A stretch of DNA of 64,000 bases from Metabacillus sp. FJAT-52054 (GCF_037201815.1 NZ_CP147407.1:372001-436000), one strand, 5' to 3'; numbered from the stretch's first letter, positions 1-17,653 are shown. The notes: generated from the sequence alone by a model not told the origin. Translations and numbers: made by a program.

Positions 1-1
1 A

Positions 2-727
2 ATTTTCTTCGGAATGCTGATTACAGCTGTCGTGGGTATGGCCACAGGACTCATCGATCTTCCGACAAAGGTAGTTGGTGCAGTTCCGAGCCTTGAACCT
101 ACTTTCGGTGCAGCCATCACACACTTGGATCAAATCTTCACTCTGCAAATGCTTGTTGTCATCCTTACATTCCTGTTTGTCGATTTCTTTGATACTGCCG
201 GCACACTCGTTGCCGTTTCCCACCAAGCGGGGTTGACAAAGGATAACAAACTTCCGCGTGCAGGAAAAGCGCTCTTCGCTGATGCGGGAGCCACGACGAT
301 TGGAGCAATCCTTGGTACTTCCACAACCACTTCTTATATTGAATCATCCGCTGGAGTAGCAGCGGGAGCCCGAACAGGATTCGCATCGGTCGTAACAGCC
401 GCTCTATTCCTGTTAACCTTGTTCTTCTCGCCGCTCCTCTCAGTTATCACGGCATCTGTTACAGCCCCGGCATTAATCATCGTCGGTGTATTGATGGTCT
501 CCTCTCTTGGAGAAATCGACTGGAAGCGATTCGAAATCGCCGTTCCATCGTTCCTGACCATCATTGCCATGCCGCTTAGCTACAGCATCGCAACTGGAAT
601 TGCCATGGGCTTCATCTTCTACCCGATCACGATGATCATGAGCGGAAGAAGAAAAGAAATCCATCCGGTCATGTACGGACTGTTTGTCATCTTTGTTCTG
701 TATTTTGTTTTCCTAGCGAATCATTAA
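2..727 (+). CDS. pbuG: Purine (hypoxanthine/guanine) permease, C-terminal part
   Basis: This is the C-terminal half of an NCS2-family nucleobase permease of the AzgA/PbuG branch, which imports hypoxanthine and guanine for salvage. The reading frame is already open at the window edge, so about 200 N-terminal residues are missing (the family is usually about 430-440 aa). Visible family features are the DFFDTAGTL segment, the TSTTTSYIESSAGVAAGART segment that follows it, and several hydrophobic membrane spans up to the C-terminus. In B. subtilis pbuG lies upstream of the pur operon and is under purine control. Here the promoter region is outside the window, so regulation cannot be seen. A strong hairpin terminator follows the stop. 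The family call is secure; the exact substrate is inferred. Confidence 0.9.
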   Translation: MFFGMLITAVVGMATGLIDLPTKVVGAVPSLEPTFGAAITHLDQIFTLQMLVVILTFLFVDFFDTAGTLVAVSHQAGLTKDNKLPRAGKALFADAGATTIGAILGTSTTTSYIESSAGVAAGARTGFASVVTAALFLLTLFFSPLLSVITASVTAPALIIVGVLMVSSLGEIDWKRFEIAVPSFLTIIAMPLSYSIATGIAMGFIFYPITMIMSGRRKEIHPVMYGLFVIFVLYFVFLANH

Positions 728-731
728 TGTG

Positions 732-769
732 AAAAACCGGAGCCTTGATATAAGGGGCTCCGGTTTTTT
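732..769. terminator. Bidirectional intrinsic terminator between pbuG and the anti-sigma gene
   Basis: The stem AACCGGAGCC / GGCTCCGGTT encloses a short AT-rich loop. It has A residues on its left and a TTTTTT tract on its right, so it can end pbuG on the plus strand and the convergent anti-sigma gene on the minus strand. Confidence 0.88.
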
Positions 770-773
770 GATA

Positions 774-2165
774 TCATCTTTTTTCAAGGTATTCTTTTTT
801 GAGAGGGACTTTGACTTTGAACTCCTCTATCGTTTCAGGCGGTGATGATACTTCAAATTGTAAGTCCTTGCTGTAGGATGTTTTGAATTTAGCGATGTGT
901 TTCCTGCTGCTGTCAGCAGATTTCAGAGTTTGATCATCCAGCCATTCAACCACTTTCCCATCCTTTAATTTAAGCAGGTTGAAAAAGTATTTTCTTTCCT
1001 GGGGGTCATCGCCTTTTACCTCATAATAAACCCACACTTCATTCTTTTTCTGTTCAACCTTCGTAATCGTAATGCCGCCATCTTTATTTTGTGGCATATA
1101 GAGCGGTAGGTTTTCGGTAATGCCTTTCTTCACATTCTTATTCTGTTCAGGGTAATAGTACATTTTAGTTCGGACCGTGACGTATTCCGGGATGCGCTCC
1201 ATCGGTTTGAAAACCGCGATGGTATTTTCGTTTATCTTGCCATCTTTTCGTTCGTAGTCTGTATGTGCATGGTTCTTAATTTCAAGCCGATTGCCTTTGT
1301 CATCAAACAGATAATAACTAGTAAGGGCATCGTCATTATACTTTCCTCTCCAATTGGACATGTTGGTGGAAAGCTGAATGCCCGTTGGCGCAAATACAAT
1401 TTCTTTTATGGAAAACTCGTATTCTTTCTTTGCTTTTATATTTGGCGTGTAGCGGTATTCGGTTCCCTTTTTCTCAACTGGGAATGAAAATGCCCATTTT
1501 CCCATTACTTCTTTTGATGGTCCGTAATGGTCTCCCTCCAAATCAGACACAAATACAGACTTTGATTTAACTTCGAGTTTGATTTTTTTCGGCATTTTCT
1601 TCTTAAATTCAATCGTTGCGAAATGAAGGTTTTTAGGGGTACCCTTTGGCATACCCATCATGTTTCCGCTCAGGATATGCTTATTGCGCATGTCCTCTCC
1701 GTTGGCGGTAAAAGTAAAATTAGTCTGGATATGGTCATATTCTTTGCCTTTATAATCCACTTCATAAAACATTGAAATACGGGGGCCGTCATAGAGCACT
1801 TCTTTAATCGTGATTTTAATGCCTTTGTCCTCTGCTGATTTGTTAATAATCTGTGGTTTATTCTTTTGAACAGCAGACTTCAATTCAGGACTTCCATATT
1901 GGGAAGAAAGAGAGCCTAGAGCGGGAAAGGCTGAAATAATGTCTTCTTTTATCGGTGTTTGCACAGCTACCAGAATGGCAATTAATCCGACGGCTGCTGG
2001 AGTCAGGACATAGGCCATCGCTTTTTTGAATCTTGAAGGACGTTCTTTTGCAGGCTGCTGCTGCCTGATTTTTTCAAATACCATATTCCGGTCGTGCTTG
2101 CTGAACCTCAGCTGCTGTTTCTCATGATCAGTAAGGTAGTCTTTTTTGTTAAATGGATCATTCAT
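774..2165 (-). CDS. DUF4179-type anti-sigma factor, single-pass membrane protein
   Basis: Predicted membrane-anchored anti-sigma factor that would hold the ECF sigma factor encoded just upstream. About 50 charged, cytoplasmic residues precede one hydrophobic span (about residues 49-68, core AVGLIAILVAV). An extracellular part of nearly 400 residues follows, with beta-rich DUF4179/DUF5643-like sequence such as ISMFYEVDYKG and WVYYEVKGDD. The start is taken at the ATG at 2165. AAGGAGG lies 9 nt upstream of it, while a TTG two codons earlier is only 3 nt from that site. The start overlaps the sigma gene's stop (ATGAATGA), which implies translational coupling. The signal sensed is not visible. 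The anti-sigma role rests on family and neighbour; it was not shown directly. Confidence 0.8.
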   Translation of the reverse strand: MNDPFNKKDYLTDHEKQQLRFSKHDRNMVFEKIRQQQPAKERPSRFKKAMAYVLTPAAVGLIAILVAVQTPIKEDIISAFPALGSLSSQYGSPELKSAVQKNKPQIINKSAEDKGIKITIKEVLYDGPRISMFYEVDYKGKEYDHIQTNFTFTANGEDMRNKHILSGNMMGMPKGTPKNLHFATIEFKKKMPKKIKLEVKSKSVFVSDLEGDHYGPSKEVMGKWAFSFPVEKKGTEYRYTPNIKAKKEYEFSIKEIVFAPTGIQLSTNMSNWRGKYNDDALTSYYLFDDKGNRLEIKNHAHTDYERKDGKINENTIAVFKPMERIPEYVTVRTKMYYYPEQNKNVKKGITENLPLYMPQNKDGGITITKVEQKKNEVWVYYEVKGDDPQERKYFFNLLKLKDGKVVEWLDDQTLKSADSSRKHIAKFKTSYSKDLQFEVSSPPETIEEFKVKVPLKKEYLEKR

Positions 2166-2706
2166 ATCCAAGGGCCTCCTTTTGAAGAAGAGGCGTCAAT
2201 TTGTCCTTAGCTCTGCGAAGTCTCGTCCGGACTGACGCCTCCGGTATTTTTAGCACTTCTGCTATCTCTTTAGTAGTGAGATCCTGATAGTACATCATAA
2301 TGATGACCTCTCTGTATTTAACGGGCAGCTTTTCGAGAATCTGCCGAATGGCCGTGGCCTGTTCTTTTTGTTCAAATCTTTGGGCAGGATTAGCTCCTGT
2401 ATCTGCGTTTTCCTTCACTGCTCCAGTCAGCACCAGTCTTTTGTAGGCGGAGCTTTTCAAGTAATCCTTGCATTTATTGATCGTAATTCGGTAGAGCCAT
2501 GTTTTCATATTCGAGTTGCCTTCAAATGAATCCAGGTGCGTATAAGCTGAGACGAACGTATTTTGAACTAAATCCTTTGCTGTCTCTATGTTTTTCACAT
2601 AGGAGTAGGCAAGGTAAGACAATTCATCCGCGTATTGATCCATCAATTCATGAAGGACTTCTTCTTGATCTAAGGAATGGGTTTCTTTTAATTTGCCGGC
2701 GTTCAT
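2158..2706 (-). CDS. ECF-type RNA polymerase sigma factor
   Basis: A 182-residue sigma-70 family protein with only regions 2 and 4, the ECF layout. Region 2 (about residues 25-95) has DQYADELSYLAYSYVKN, DLVQNTFVSAY and TWLYRITINKCKDY. Region 4 (about residues 120-175) has LPVKYREVIIMMYYQDL and a helix-turn-helix TTKEIAEVLKIPEASVRTRL. The ATG at 2706 is chosen because AGGGGG lies 6 nt upstream; a longer reading upstream has no site. The gene overlaps the DUF4179 anti-sigma gene, forming a two-gene cassette. An ECF-like TGAACG...CGTC arrangement about 45-60 nt upstream could be an autoregulatory promoter, but this is weak. It cannot be matched to a named Bacillus sigma factor from sequence alone. 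Confidence 0.88.
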   Translation of the reverse strand: MNAGKLKETHSLDQEEVLHELMDQYADELSYLAYSYVKNIETAKDLVQNTFVSAYTHLDSFEGNSNMKTWLYRITINKCKDYLKSSAYKRLVLTGAVKENADTGANPAQRFEQKEQATAIRQILEKLPVKYREVIIMMYYQDLTTKEIAEVLKIPEASVRTRLRRAKDKLTPLLQKEALGYE

Positions 2707-2782
2707 TGGTTGCCCCCTTTCAAAACTTAGACGACGGGTGTTACGAATACCGTTCATATTTTAAAGAGAATTTCTGGAAAAG

Positions 2783-2812
2783 AAAAAAGCTGCCGTAGTC
2801 ATTCAGGCAGCT
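2783..2812 (-). terminator. Terminator of the glycerate operon
   Basis: Read on the minus strand, AGCTGCC and GGCAGCT form a 7-bp stem followed directly by TTTTTT. It lies just past the glxK stop codon and upstream of the sigma gene, separating the two units. Confidence 0.8.
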
Positions 2813-2819
2813 GTCCGTT

Positions 2820-3959
2820 TTAAACATTCCCTTTCACTTGTAAAATTCCTGCAAGGCTAAAAGCGAATTGCTCCATATTTTTCGGCCCGTCTGTCAATGC
2901 TTGCTCGAGGGAAATGGCCCCCGGCGAGATCGAAAAGAGGGAGGTAAATCCGTTTTCTAAGAGGATTTCCACATTGTTCCCAAGTGTACCGGCAATTCCG
3001 ATGACGGGGATGTTTTGTGTAAGAGCTCTTTTTGCAGCTCCCATCGGTGTTTTTCCATGCAAGGTTTGACTGTCTATTTTGCCTTCGCCGGTGATCAGTA
3101 AATCGGCTCCTGCAATAAGTCGGTCAAAATCAATCGCATCAAGAACGAGATCAATTCCTTTCTTGAGCTTTGCATTTAGAAAAGCCATTAGTCCGGCGCC
3201 AAGACCTCCGGCTGCACCGGATCCTGCGCAATCTCTCACTTCTTTTCCTAAATCTCTTTTTATAATAGAAGAAAGATGGAGAAGGTTCTGATCCAATTCC
3301 TTTACCATGGCTGGTGTGGCGCCTTTTTGCGGACCGAATACAGCGGAAGCGCCTTTTTCTCCGGTAAGGGGATTGTCCACATCGCAAGCGGCGATGAATT
3401 CAATATCCTTTAGTTCAGGAAGCAGCCCGCTTATATCAATAGAAAAAAGCTCACTTAGACCTCCGCCTCCAGGCTGGATCAGAGTACCTGATGAGGTAAG
3501 CAAACGAACCCCCAATGCTTCCGCCATCCCAGCTCCGCCATCGTTTGTAGCGCTGCCCCCGATACCGAGGATCATCTTCTTTACGCCCTTAGACGCCGCA
3601 TCCCTGATCAATTCCCCTGTACCCTTTGTTGTTGTGAGCAGAGGATTTCTTGAAGCGAGAGGGACAAGGTGGAGGCCGGATGCTTCCGCCATTTCGATGA
3701 CAGCCGTTTTTCCGCCATCAATTATTCCATAGACCGCTTCCACTTGGTTTGATAGAGGGCCGGTTACCGTTTTTTTAATGAAAACTCCGTTAGAAGAGTG
3801 AACCATTGCCTGGACCATCCCTTCTCCGCCGTCTGCAAGAGGGATCTCCGCAACATGCGCTTCCGGCCATCTTTTTTTAAATCCTTTTGAAAAAGCATGT
3901 GCTGCTTCAGGTGCGGTCATGCTTTCTTTAAATGAGTCGGGAGCTATAACAATCTTCAT
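2820..3959 (-). CDS. glxK: Glycerate kinase (GlxK/GarK family)
   Basis: ATP-dependent kinase that phosphorylates D-glycerate and so feeds it into lower glycolysis. The 379-aa length fits the family. The N-terminus MKIVIAPDSFKESM, the LADGGEGM segment near residue 42 and the glycine-rich GIGGSATNDGGAGMAEALG near residue 135 are typical signatures; GADLLITGEGKID lies nearer the C-terminus. The gene starts 15 nt after the stop of the GntP-type permease, so the two are almost certainly cotranscribed, which supports glycerate as the permease substrate. The 2- versus 3-phosphoglycerate product cannot be read from sequence. Confidence 0.92.
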   Translation of the reverse strand: MKIVIAPDSFKESMTAPEAAHAFSKGFKKRWPEAHVAEIPLADGGEGMVQAMVHSSNGVFIKKTVTGPLSNQVEAVYGIIDGGKTAVIEMAEASGLHLVPLASRNPLLTTTKGTGELIRDAASKGVKKMILGIGGSATNDGGAGMAEALGVRLLTSSGTLIQPGGGGLSELFSIDISGLLPELKDIEFIAACDVDNPLTGEKGASAVFGPQKGATPAMVKELDQNLLHLSSIIKRDLGKEVRDCAGSGAAGGLGAGLMAFLNAKLKKGIDLVLDAIDFDRLIAGADLLITGEGKIDSQTLHGKTPMGAAKRALTQNIPVIGIAGTLGNNVEILLENGFTSLFSISPGAISLEQALTDGPKNMEQFAFSLAGILQVKGNV

Positions 3960-3974
3960 CTTCGTTCATCCTCT

Positions 3975-5240
3975 CTAGAAAAGTTTTAACACTCCAAAAA
4001 TAAGTGTAGAAATAATCGTAAGTACCAGTCCGATAAGCGTTTCGTATGGAATCAGCTTCAGCCGATCCTTCGTACTCATGAAAACACTTCCTCCTGTTGC
4101 ATGAAAAAAACTGCCGTGGGGAAGGTGGTCTAGAACTGTAGCTCCAGCGTGGATCATAGCCGCTCCGGCAATTCCTGCCACACCGAGATCCAGGATAGCC
4201 GGACCGAAAACGGTGCTCGCAACTGTTGTTCCTGCAGTTGTTGAAGCCGTTGCCATAGACATGAAAATTCCTGATGCTGGTGCAAGAATAAAGGCCGGCA
4301 AACCCATTGCGGTTAAACCATCTACCAAAACCCCTTTTAAAGCAGAGTTTGCAATGATACCTGCAAGTGTCCCAGTTCCAATCAGCATAACGGCTACACC
4401 GGACATTTTCTCCAGTCCATATGCAGAAAAGGCGGTAATGTTTTTTGAGTTCCGGGTGGCAATAGCTGTTACAATTCCTCCGATTGGCAATGCAAGAATC
4501 GGATCTATTTCTATGCCGGCAATTGGCCGCAGCGACAGCAGAATAATTGCTGCAAGCGGGCCGCTTATAGCCGCTGCAAATGATGGAAGGTGTTCCTCGT
4601 TTTTTATCTCCAAATCTGACTCCTTTACTTCATCCCCCTTCATTACCAGGCGCTTAGCAAGAACATATGTAACGGCAACACCGAAAAAAGCGGGAATAAT
4701 GCCGGCGGCCATTACGGACGTTAAAGGTACCTGAAAAGCATCCGCCGCAGCAATGGCATTCGGATTCGGAGACATCAAATTTCCGGCTTTCCCGCCGCCA
4801 ATCATTGCCAGGAGAATGGCAGTTTTGCTAATGCCTGTACGCTTGGCGACGGCTAGCGCGATAGGAGCCACTGTAATAACAGCGACATCAATAAAGACTC
4901 CAGCGGTCGTTAAGATGAGAGTAGCAAGAAGAAGAGCAAGCAATGCCCTTTTTTCACCGATTTTCCTGACAATCGTTTCAGCCATTACCGTTGCAGATCC
5001 CGATTTGATCAGTACGCCGGCTAAAACCCCTGCGGCCAATATTCTCAAGATGGCCGGTGTAATATCTTTTGCTCCTGCAATCATCAGCAGAATTGTTTCA
5101 GGAAGATTGACTCCTCCTATCAGTCCCCCGATTAAAGCCCCTGCAATCATCCCGTATGCAGGAGGCACTTTCTTTAATATGAGAAAAATTGCAATGATAA
5201 GGGAAGCAAGTGCCCCCAGTAAAGATACCTCAATATTCAT
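3975..5240 (-). CDS. GntP-family permease, probably for glycerate
   Basis: A 421-residue, very hydrophobic protein of the GntP gluconate/organic-acid H+ symporter family with about 12 membrane spans. Family features include MIAGALIGGLIGG near the N-terminus, MIGGGKAGNLMSPNPNAIA near the middle and GATVLDHLPHGSFFHATGG near the C-terminus. The downstream glycerate kinase and the upstream CdaR-type regulator suggest that it imports glycerate rather than gluconate; no gluconate kinase is nearby. GAAGGGAGATGG precedes the ATG. A near-perfect cre site sits 25 nt upstream of the start, so CcpA repression during growth on glucose is likely. Confidence 0.88.
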   Translation of the reverse strand: MNIEVSLLGALASLIIAIFLILKKVPPAYGMIAGALIGGLIGGVNLPETILLMIAGAKDITPAILRILAAGVLAGVLIKSGSATVMAETIVRKIGEKRALLALLLATLILTTAGVFIDVAVITVAPIALAVAKRTGISKTAILLAMIGGGKAGNLMSPNPNAIAAADAFQVPLTSVMAAGIIPAFFGVAVTYVLAKRLVMKGDEVKESDLEIKNEEHLPSFAAAISGPLAAIILLSLRPIAGIEIDPILALPIGGIVTAIATRNSKNITAFSAYGLEKMSGVAVMLIGTGTLAGIIANSALKGVLVDGLTAMGLPAFILAPASGIFMSMATASTTAGTTVASTVFGPAILDLGVAGIAGAAMIHAGATVLDHLPHGSFFHATGGSVFMSTKDRLKLIPYETLIGLVLTIISTLIFGVLKLF

Positions 5241-5265
5241 TTATTCCATCTCCCTTCAATTAAAT

Positions 5266-5279
5266 TGTAAGCGTTTTCT
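5266..5279. promoter_or_regulatory. CcpA cre site upstream of gntP-glxK
   Basis: TGTAAGCGTTTTCT matches the catabolite-responsive element consensus TGWAARCGYTWNCW at every position. It lies 26-39 nt upstream of the permease start codon and overlaps a possible minus-strand -10 hexamer TACAAT, a position suited to repression. Confidence 0.85.
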
Positions 5280-5318
5280 TTAAGGGGATCATTGTACAAG
5301 AGAACAAAAAGAGAGTAG

Positions 5319-5360
5319 CAAAAACACCGCTGGTTGTGCAGGTGCACATTCGGCGGTGTT
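5319..5360 (-). terminator. Terminator of the cdaR-like regulator gene
   Basis: On the minus strand AACACCGC and GCGGTGTT form an 8-bp stem around a 22-nt loop, followed by TTTTT. It lies 4 nt past the regulator stop and separates it from the gntP promoter region. Confidence 0.85.
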
Positions 5361-5363
5361 CTC

Positions 5364-6497
5364 TTAATTGTTTAGCATGAGAGCTAAGGAAAGTGCCGTT
5401 ATTCCATTGATGGTCTTAGGGTTGTATCCGGTAACCTCTTCAATTTTCTGAAGCCTGTACCTAAGTGTATTTCTATGTATAAAAAGAGATTCAGAGATTT
5501 TGCTGATTTCTCCATCCAGTTCGATATAAGCCTGAATGGTTTCCAGTAAAACTGCATGCTGCTCTGAATTTAACAGAGCGGATTTAATCCTTCTGTACTC
5601 ATGAACAAGCGCCTGGTCGCCAAAGGTGGAGGAAAGTACAGGCAAAGCGAGCCTGCGGTAATCATACAAGTCCTGATCAGGATAGAGGCTTTCGCCGCAG
5701 TATAAAGAAATCCTGGCCAGCCGGAAGGAATCCTGCACTATACCCTCTGCATAATCCCCCAATCCTGCTGTAATAAATCGGTTATTCCTGTTGCAGCGTT
5801 TCAGGAAAGCGGCCGTCCGATCAAGCAGCGCAATTCTTTGATTCTCAGAAAAAGGACCTTCTATTTCAAATAGAACGACAAGTTCTGTTTCCGATAATGG
5901 GATAACGAGTCCTTTCCCGTTAACCCAATGATCAACGAGGCCCTTAGCGTAAGAAAGATTGAAAACAGAAGGTTTTTGAAGCCGAAAGAAGACGGCCATT
6001 CTCGGTAACACTAAATCAATGCCAAAGCGTATGCCCCGGCTAATCCATTTTTCTCGATCTTCCTTTCTGGCATTCAGAAACTGAATAATGGTTTCATCTC
6101 GCATCCGGTTGTTAATATGAAGCTGAGCAGCTAATTGGTTCTGTTCAACAATTAGTTCAGCGGCCATTTTCACAATTTCACCAAAAGCACCAACTTCAAC
6201 TGGCGGACCGGTTATTCCGATTACACCTATAATTTGTTTTCTATAGAAGATAGGCAAATTGACGCCAGGCTTTGCCCCTCTGTATAAAGAAGCGGTATCT
6301 TCACTAATATCGATGCGTCCGTTCTTTTCCAATGCAAAAACCGCCCCTTCATGAAGTTTGTGGAGGCGGGCTTTCTCTCCTGTAGCAATAATTGTCCCTT
6401 CTTCATCCATAATATTAATATTGTATGGAATGATCTTCATTGTACGGATGATAATTTCTTCAGCAATCTTTTGGGTCAGCATTCTCAACTTAGTCAC
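5364..6497 (-). CDS. cdaR: CdaR-type sugar-diacid/glycerate transcription regulator
   Basis: A 377-residue activator. The N-terminal sugar-diacid recognition domain (about residues 5-135) contains INIMDEEGTIIATG, RGAKPGVNLPI and QIIGVIGITGPP. The C-terminal PucR-type helix-turn-helix (about 320-375) contains ISESLFIHRNTLRYRLQKIE. CdaR proteins sense D-glycerate, glucarate or galactarate and activate the matching uptake genes. The adjacent permease and glycerate kinase, on the same strand, fit this. The GTG at 6497 has only a poor ribosome site; a TTG or ATG 4-5 codons further in, behind GGCGGTGA, is an alternative start. The gene ends in its own terminator, so it is probably a separate transcription unit. 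Confidence 0.88.
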   Translation of the reverse strand: MTKLRMLTQKIAEEIIIRTMKIIPYNINIMDEEGTIIATGEKARLHKLHEGAVFALEKNGRIDISEDTASLYRGAKPGVNLPIFYRKQIIGVIGITGPPVEVGAFGEIVKMAAELIVEQNQLAAQLHINNRMRDETIIQFLNARKEDREKWISRGIRFGIDLVLPRMAVFFRLQKPSVFNLSYAKGLVDHWVNGKGLVIPLSETELVVLFEIEGPFSENQRIALLDRTAAFLKRCNRNNRFITAGLGDYAEGIVQDSFRLARISLYCGESLYPDQDLYDYRRLALPVLSSTFGDQALVHEYRRIKSALLNSEQHAVLLETIQAYIELDGEISKISESLFIHRNTLRYRLQKIEEVTGYNPKTINGITALSLALMLNN

Positions 6498-6543
6498 CGC
6501 CGGAAGGTTTTCTTGGTATGGAGGAAAAAATTTAAAAATAAGA

Positions 6544-6572
6544 TTGACTCTAGTGAAATATCATGGTAAAGT
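6544..6572 (+). promoter_or_regulatory. Promoter P1 of the first rRNA operon
   Basis: TTGACT at 6544-6549, a 17-nt spacer and TAAAGT at 6567-6572. The -35 box and spacing are near ideal; the -10 box deviates from TATAAT. Confidence 0.75.
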
Positions 6573-6628
6573 TTAATTCTTGCCTCATCGAAGGGAATAC
6601 AGCAGTTTATTAAACTTAAAAAAAGTTG

Positions 6629-6657
6629 TTGACTCGCATCCTGAGACGTGGTAAAGT
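6629..6657 (+). promoter_or_regulatory. Promoter P2 of the first rRNA operon
   Basis: TTGACT at 6629-6634, a 17-nt spacer and TAAAGT at 6652-6657, in tandem with P1. It is followed by the leader containing the boxA-like TGATCTTTGAAAACT near 6695, used for rRNA antitermination, and then the 16S gene. Confidence 0.82.
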
Positions 6658-6765
6658 AATAAAGTTGCTTCTAAACGAAGTGGGCGAAACAAAATGATCT
6701 TTGAAAACTAAACAAATCGAAGTGCCAACGTTAGTTTAAGCAACAAACAAGAGCTAGTCAAACTA

Positions 6766-11475
<4,710 letters not shown>

Positions 11476-11550
11476 TTATTCAAGTAAGGCTGCTTTACTC
11501 GTGCAGCACATCGTTATCTAGTTTTGAAAGAGCAATCTTTCAACCACATA

Positions 11551-11666
<116 letters not shown>

Positions 11667-11671
11667 ACATG

Positions 11672-11708
11672 AAAAAAAGGCTTGCCCCTTAGGGGGTGGG
11701 TCTTTTTT
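11672..11708 (+). terminator. Terminator of the first rRNA operon
   Basis: The stem GGCTTGCCCC / GGGGTGGGTC has several G-T pairs. It is preceded by AAAAAAA and followed by TTTTTT, directly after 5S. Confidence 0.9.
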
Positions 11709-11852
11709 GTTTGGGATTGGGAATGCGGGATACGCTATGGATAGAGGGAGATAGAAGGAGTGGCGGATACGTGATTCGGTATACGCCATGGGCTGCGGAA
11801 AGGGATCCAACGAATAGAGGCGGCTCCGATCTCTGTCGAACCCTCCCGAAAA

Positions 11853-11990
11853 GTCGATATCCGCTCATTTTAGTCGATAAATCGAAATAATCGTCGATAT
11901 ATTAAAATTTTGGTCGATATATCAAAATAATCGCCGATATATTGAAATCTCGGTCGATATCCGCTCCAGAATAGCCGATATCTTTCCAGC
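11853..11990 (+). repeat. Array of seven degenerate 20-bp CGATAT units behind rRNA operon 1
   Basis: Unit starts fall at 11853, 11873, 11893, 11913, 11933, 11953 and 11974, an exact 20-bp phase for five intervals and then 21. Each unit begins G[T/C]CGATA, usually followed by T, and continues AT-rich, as in GTCGATATATCAAAATAATC. The spacing equals about two helical turns, so all cores face nearly the same side of the DNA. The function is unknown. The same units follow the second rRNA operon and, inverted, the purD terminator. The frames through the array are not convincing genes. Confidence 0.88.
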
Positions 11991-12200
11991 TGCACCTAAA
12001 TGACGTGTCTGAACAATCAAATTTATCTCCATTCACACCCTCAATTCCTCCAATGCGCTGCATTTCAACAGTTTCGAGGGAAAAGTAGGTCAATTTATCC
12101 TTCGTAGATTTATCCTGGAAATCGCTCATTCCATGCAACGCCAACAAAACATCATAACCAGAAAAAGACACAGCAGCTAATTTAATGTGCCTTTTCAATC

Positions 12201-12362
12201 TTATTGGCTCTTTCCTGCGAGAAAGACAGAGCATAATAGAAAAACTATTCCCAAACCAACTCCAACTATCATCGAATAACTAAAAACACTTTTTAATGCA
12301 AATCCACTGGCAATTGATGCAACAAAAAGCATAATAAAAGCTACTGTATAATTCTTTTTCAT
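12201..12362 (-). CDS. Small two-span membrane protein, unknown function
   Basis: A 53-residue frame between the two rRNA operons. ATG at 12362 follows GGGGG at 5-6 nt, and the protein begins MKKNYTVAFIMLFVASIASG. Two hydrophobic segments (about residues 6-24 and 31-49) are linked by LKSVFSYS, and the protein ends AGKSQ. It lies downstream, on the opposite strand, of the repeat array. Such very small membrane proteins are common in Bacillus; no family is recognised. The good ribosome site and coherent hydrophobic pattern favour a real gene, but there is no independent support. Confidence 0.5.
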   Translation of the reverse strand: MKKNYTVAFIMLFVASIASGFALKSVFSYSMIVGVGLGIVFLLCSVFLAGKSQ

Positions 12363-12709
12363 ATATTCCCCCGGATTCCTTTTAAATTATTTTCTCGACC
12401 AAAAGTTTTCTGCTGGGGCCAAAGAAGGGTTGGAAAGGTTTTTAAGAAGGCTTCTCTAAAACTTTCTTTTCAATATAGGGACATAAAGAAATAGCTATTC
12501 TTTCTCCAATTTGAAAGTATATATTGCTAGTACAACTCAGGAGGAATTTCAGTTTATCATCAAAAATACAACACATATCTCCTGCGGATTGCCTGCCCCA
12601 GCGCTGTGCGATCAGCTTATTCCCGCAGTTGTAAGGTATCTCAGAGCATGGAGAGGATACTGTGGTTTAGCGGAGAATATTTCTATATGAATCTTTTTTT
12701 AAATAATTG
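12363..12709. other. Intergenic region upstream of the second rRNA operon
   Basis: About 350 nt, AT-rich, between the small membrane protein gene and rRNA promoter P1. No RNA gene, convincing frame or repeat is visible. The stretch nearest the small gene probably holds its promoter. Confidence 0.6.
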
Positions 12710-12738
12710 TTGACCAGGGTTGTTCCAGGTGGTATATT
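12710..12738 (+). promoter_or_regulatory. Promoter P1 of the second rRNA operon
   Basis: TTGACC at 12710-12715, a 17-nt spacer and TATATT at 12733-12738. The -10 box is closer to consensus than that of either promoter of the first operon. Confidence 0.82.
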
Positions 12739-12806
12739 ATTAAAGTCGCTTCTGAACGAAGCCGATAACGCCGAAAATGGCAAATGAAATTAATAGAAAA
12801 AAGTTG

Positions 12807-12835
12807 TTGACTCAGACTTCTGAAAATGGTATATT
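12807..12835 (+). promoter_or_regulatory. Promoter P2 of the second rRNA operon
   Basis: TTGACT at 12807-12812, a 17-nt spacer and TATATT at 12830-12835. The sequence after the -10 box, TATTAAAGTCGCTTCTGA, repeats the one after P1, so the two promoters probably arose by local duplication. Confidence 0.86.
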
Positions 12836-12942
12836 ATTAAAGTCGCTTCTGAGGAAACGAACGAAACAAAATGATCTTTGAAAACTAAACAAATCGAAGT
12901 GCCAACGTTAGTTTAAGCAACAAACAAGAGCTAGTCAAACTA

Positions 12943-17653
<4,711 letters not shown>

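Noticed and set aside
11853..11990. CRISPR array as an explanation of the 20-bp repeats
   Set aside because: Units are degenerate and contiguous; there are no conserved repeats separated by unique spacers of 30-40 bp and no cas genes.
11902..12234. Minus-strand frame running through the first CGATAT array, and the similar one at 18080-18391
   Set aside because: The residues arise from translating the repeat; the two frames differ beyond it and no ribosome site is present.
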